Assembly (NCBI GenBank): GCA_017578085.1
Contig: PKQR01000135.1
Span: 1 to 5,834, forward strand
Origin: Bacillota bacterium
GTDB lineage: Bacteria > Bacillota > Limnochordia > Limnochordales > ZCTH02-B6
Direction: 5' to 3'
Length of the DNA: 5,834 nt
The notes beneath the pieces are model-generated. The model was not told the origin of the DNA. It searched no databases and saw nothing but the letters and a program-made list of their open reading frames with translations. Shown here piece after piece: positions 5,152 through 5,834 of this stretch. How positions within the stretch are numbered: position 1 is the stretch's first letter; the number at the start of each line of letters is the position of its first letter. The translations under genes and the position numbers were made by a program.

Positions 5152-5834
5152 GTGAACGGCCAACAGCTGTCGCTGCCTTTCGCCGCTCCGTCGTCTCTGG
5201 ATCCCGAGCCCCAAACCGGCGCAGCAGTGCCGGCCGTCTCAGGTGCGCTGTCCGCGCCGGCCGCGCCGCCCGCGCTCACGCTGCCGCCGGTCGTAGACGA
5301 CCCGCTGCCATCTGTCGGAACCCTTGAAGAACTGGCCCGCATCGCGCGTGCCTGCAGCCGCTGCCGCCTGCGGGCTGGCTGCAGGCAGGTCGTGTTCGGT
5401 GAGGGAAACCCAAAGGCCCGCCTCATGTTCGTGGGGGAAGGCCCTGGGGAGCAGGAGGACATTCAGGGCCGCCCGTTTGTAGGCCGGGCTGGGCAACTGC
5501 TGGACCGGATGATCGCCGCCATGGGGCTGCAGCGGGCCGACGTGTACATCGCCAACGTGGTCAAGTGCCGCCCGCCGCAAAACCGCGCGCCCGAACCCGA
5601 CGAGGCGGACGCGTGCTGGCCGTTTTTGCGGCGGCAGATCGAACTGATCAATCCCCGGATTATCGTGTGCTTGGGAGCGGTGGCCGCCAGGCGGCTCTTG
5701 GGCCCAAGCGCGAGCGTCACCAAGAGCCGCGGCCGGTTTTTTGAGGTGGACGGGCGGCTGGTGGCGGTCACCTTCCACCCGGCCGCCCTCCTGCGGTTTC
5801 CCGCCAACAAAAAGCTGGCCTGGGAAGACTTGAA
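5152..5834 (+). CDS. Family 4 (type A) uracil-DNA glycosylase, 3' end cut by the window
   Basis: This cytoplasmic base-excision repair enzyme removes uracil from DNA after cytosine deamination or dUTP incorporation; the family carries a [4Fe-4S] cluster. The 227 visible residues contain the expected cluster ligands: Cys68 and Cys71 (CSRC), then Cys139 and Cys155 (C-x15-C, starting VKCRPPQNRAPEP). The catalytic motif GEGPGEQEDIQGRPFVGRAG is at 95-114. The DNA-intercalating HPAALLR motif is at 209-215. Before the domain lies an N-terminal extension of about 55 residues. It opens with QLSLPF (5-10), a likely sliding-clamp-binding motif, followed by a Pro/Ala-rich, probably disordered linker (11-53). 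The coding frame has no stop before the window edge, and only the C-terminal tail should be missing. The gene follows the propeller gene by 31 bases and is probably read from the same transcript. The family assignment is firm; clamp binding is inference. Confidence 0.94.
   Translation, partial: MNGQQLSLPFAAPSSLDPEPQTGAAVPAVSGALSAPAAPPALTLPPVVDDPLPSVGTLEELARIARACSRCRLRAGCRQVVFGEGNPKARLMFVGEGPGEQEDIQGRPFVGRAGQLLDRMIAAMGLQRADVYIANVVKCRPPQNRAPEPDEADACWPFLRRQIELINPRIIVCLGAVAARRLLGPSASVTKSRGRFFEVDGRLVAVTFHPAALLRFPANKKLAWEDL

Overview
The window is GC-rich chromosomal DNA (clearly above 60% G+C by eye) with four protein genes, all on the + strand. The flavour is a high-GC, possibly thermophilic, member of the Bacillota (Symbiobacterium/Thermaerobacter/Limnochorda-like). 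This placement is inference. It rests on a secreted protein with a copper-amine-oxidase-N-like domain (common in Bacillota), strong AGGAGG-type ribosome binding sites in front of GTG starts, and a family 4 uracil-DNA glycosylase resembling those of thermophiles. No single feature proves the phylum.

Layout. Positions 1-291 are non-coding and hold a plausible sigma-A-type promoter (59-86), two perfect 12-bp palindromes and a leader of roughly 200 nt. Positions 292-1158 encode a TauE/SafE-family membrane transporter, closed by a perfect 13-bp GC hairpin (1164-1195). Positions 1196-1446 are non-coding, with a foldable GC-rich part followed by an AT-richer part carrying repeated CGCAA half-sites. 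Positions 1447-3447 encode acetoacetate-CoA ligase. About 250 GC-rich non-coding bases follow. Positions 3696-5120 (open frame from 3648) encode a secreted beta-propeller protein with FG-GAP/VCBS-like blades and a C-terminal copper-amine-oxidase-N-like domain. After 31 bases, a family 4 uracil-DNA glycosylase gene starts at 5152 and runs off the right edge.

Functional relations. The four genes do not form one obvious pathway. The transporter looks monocistronic, with its own promoter and terminator. The acetoacetate-CoA ligase has its own leader and probably feeds acetoacetate into the acetyl-CoA/polyhydroxybutyrate pool. The propeller gene and the glycosylase gene are close enough to be co-transcribed, but have unrelated jobs (cell surface versus DNA repair).

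I see no mobile element, CRISPR array, tRNA or rRNA, and no convincing new multi-gene system. The most noteworthy item is a sliding-clamp-binding hexapeptide at the extreme N-terminus of the glycosylase, joined to the catalytic domain by a long Pro/Ala-rich linker. Next are the propeller-plus-stalk architecture and the CGCAA operator-like cluster before the ligase gene.
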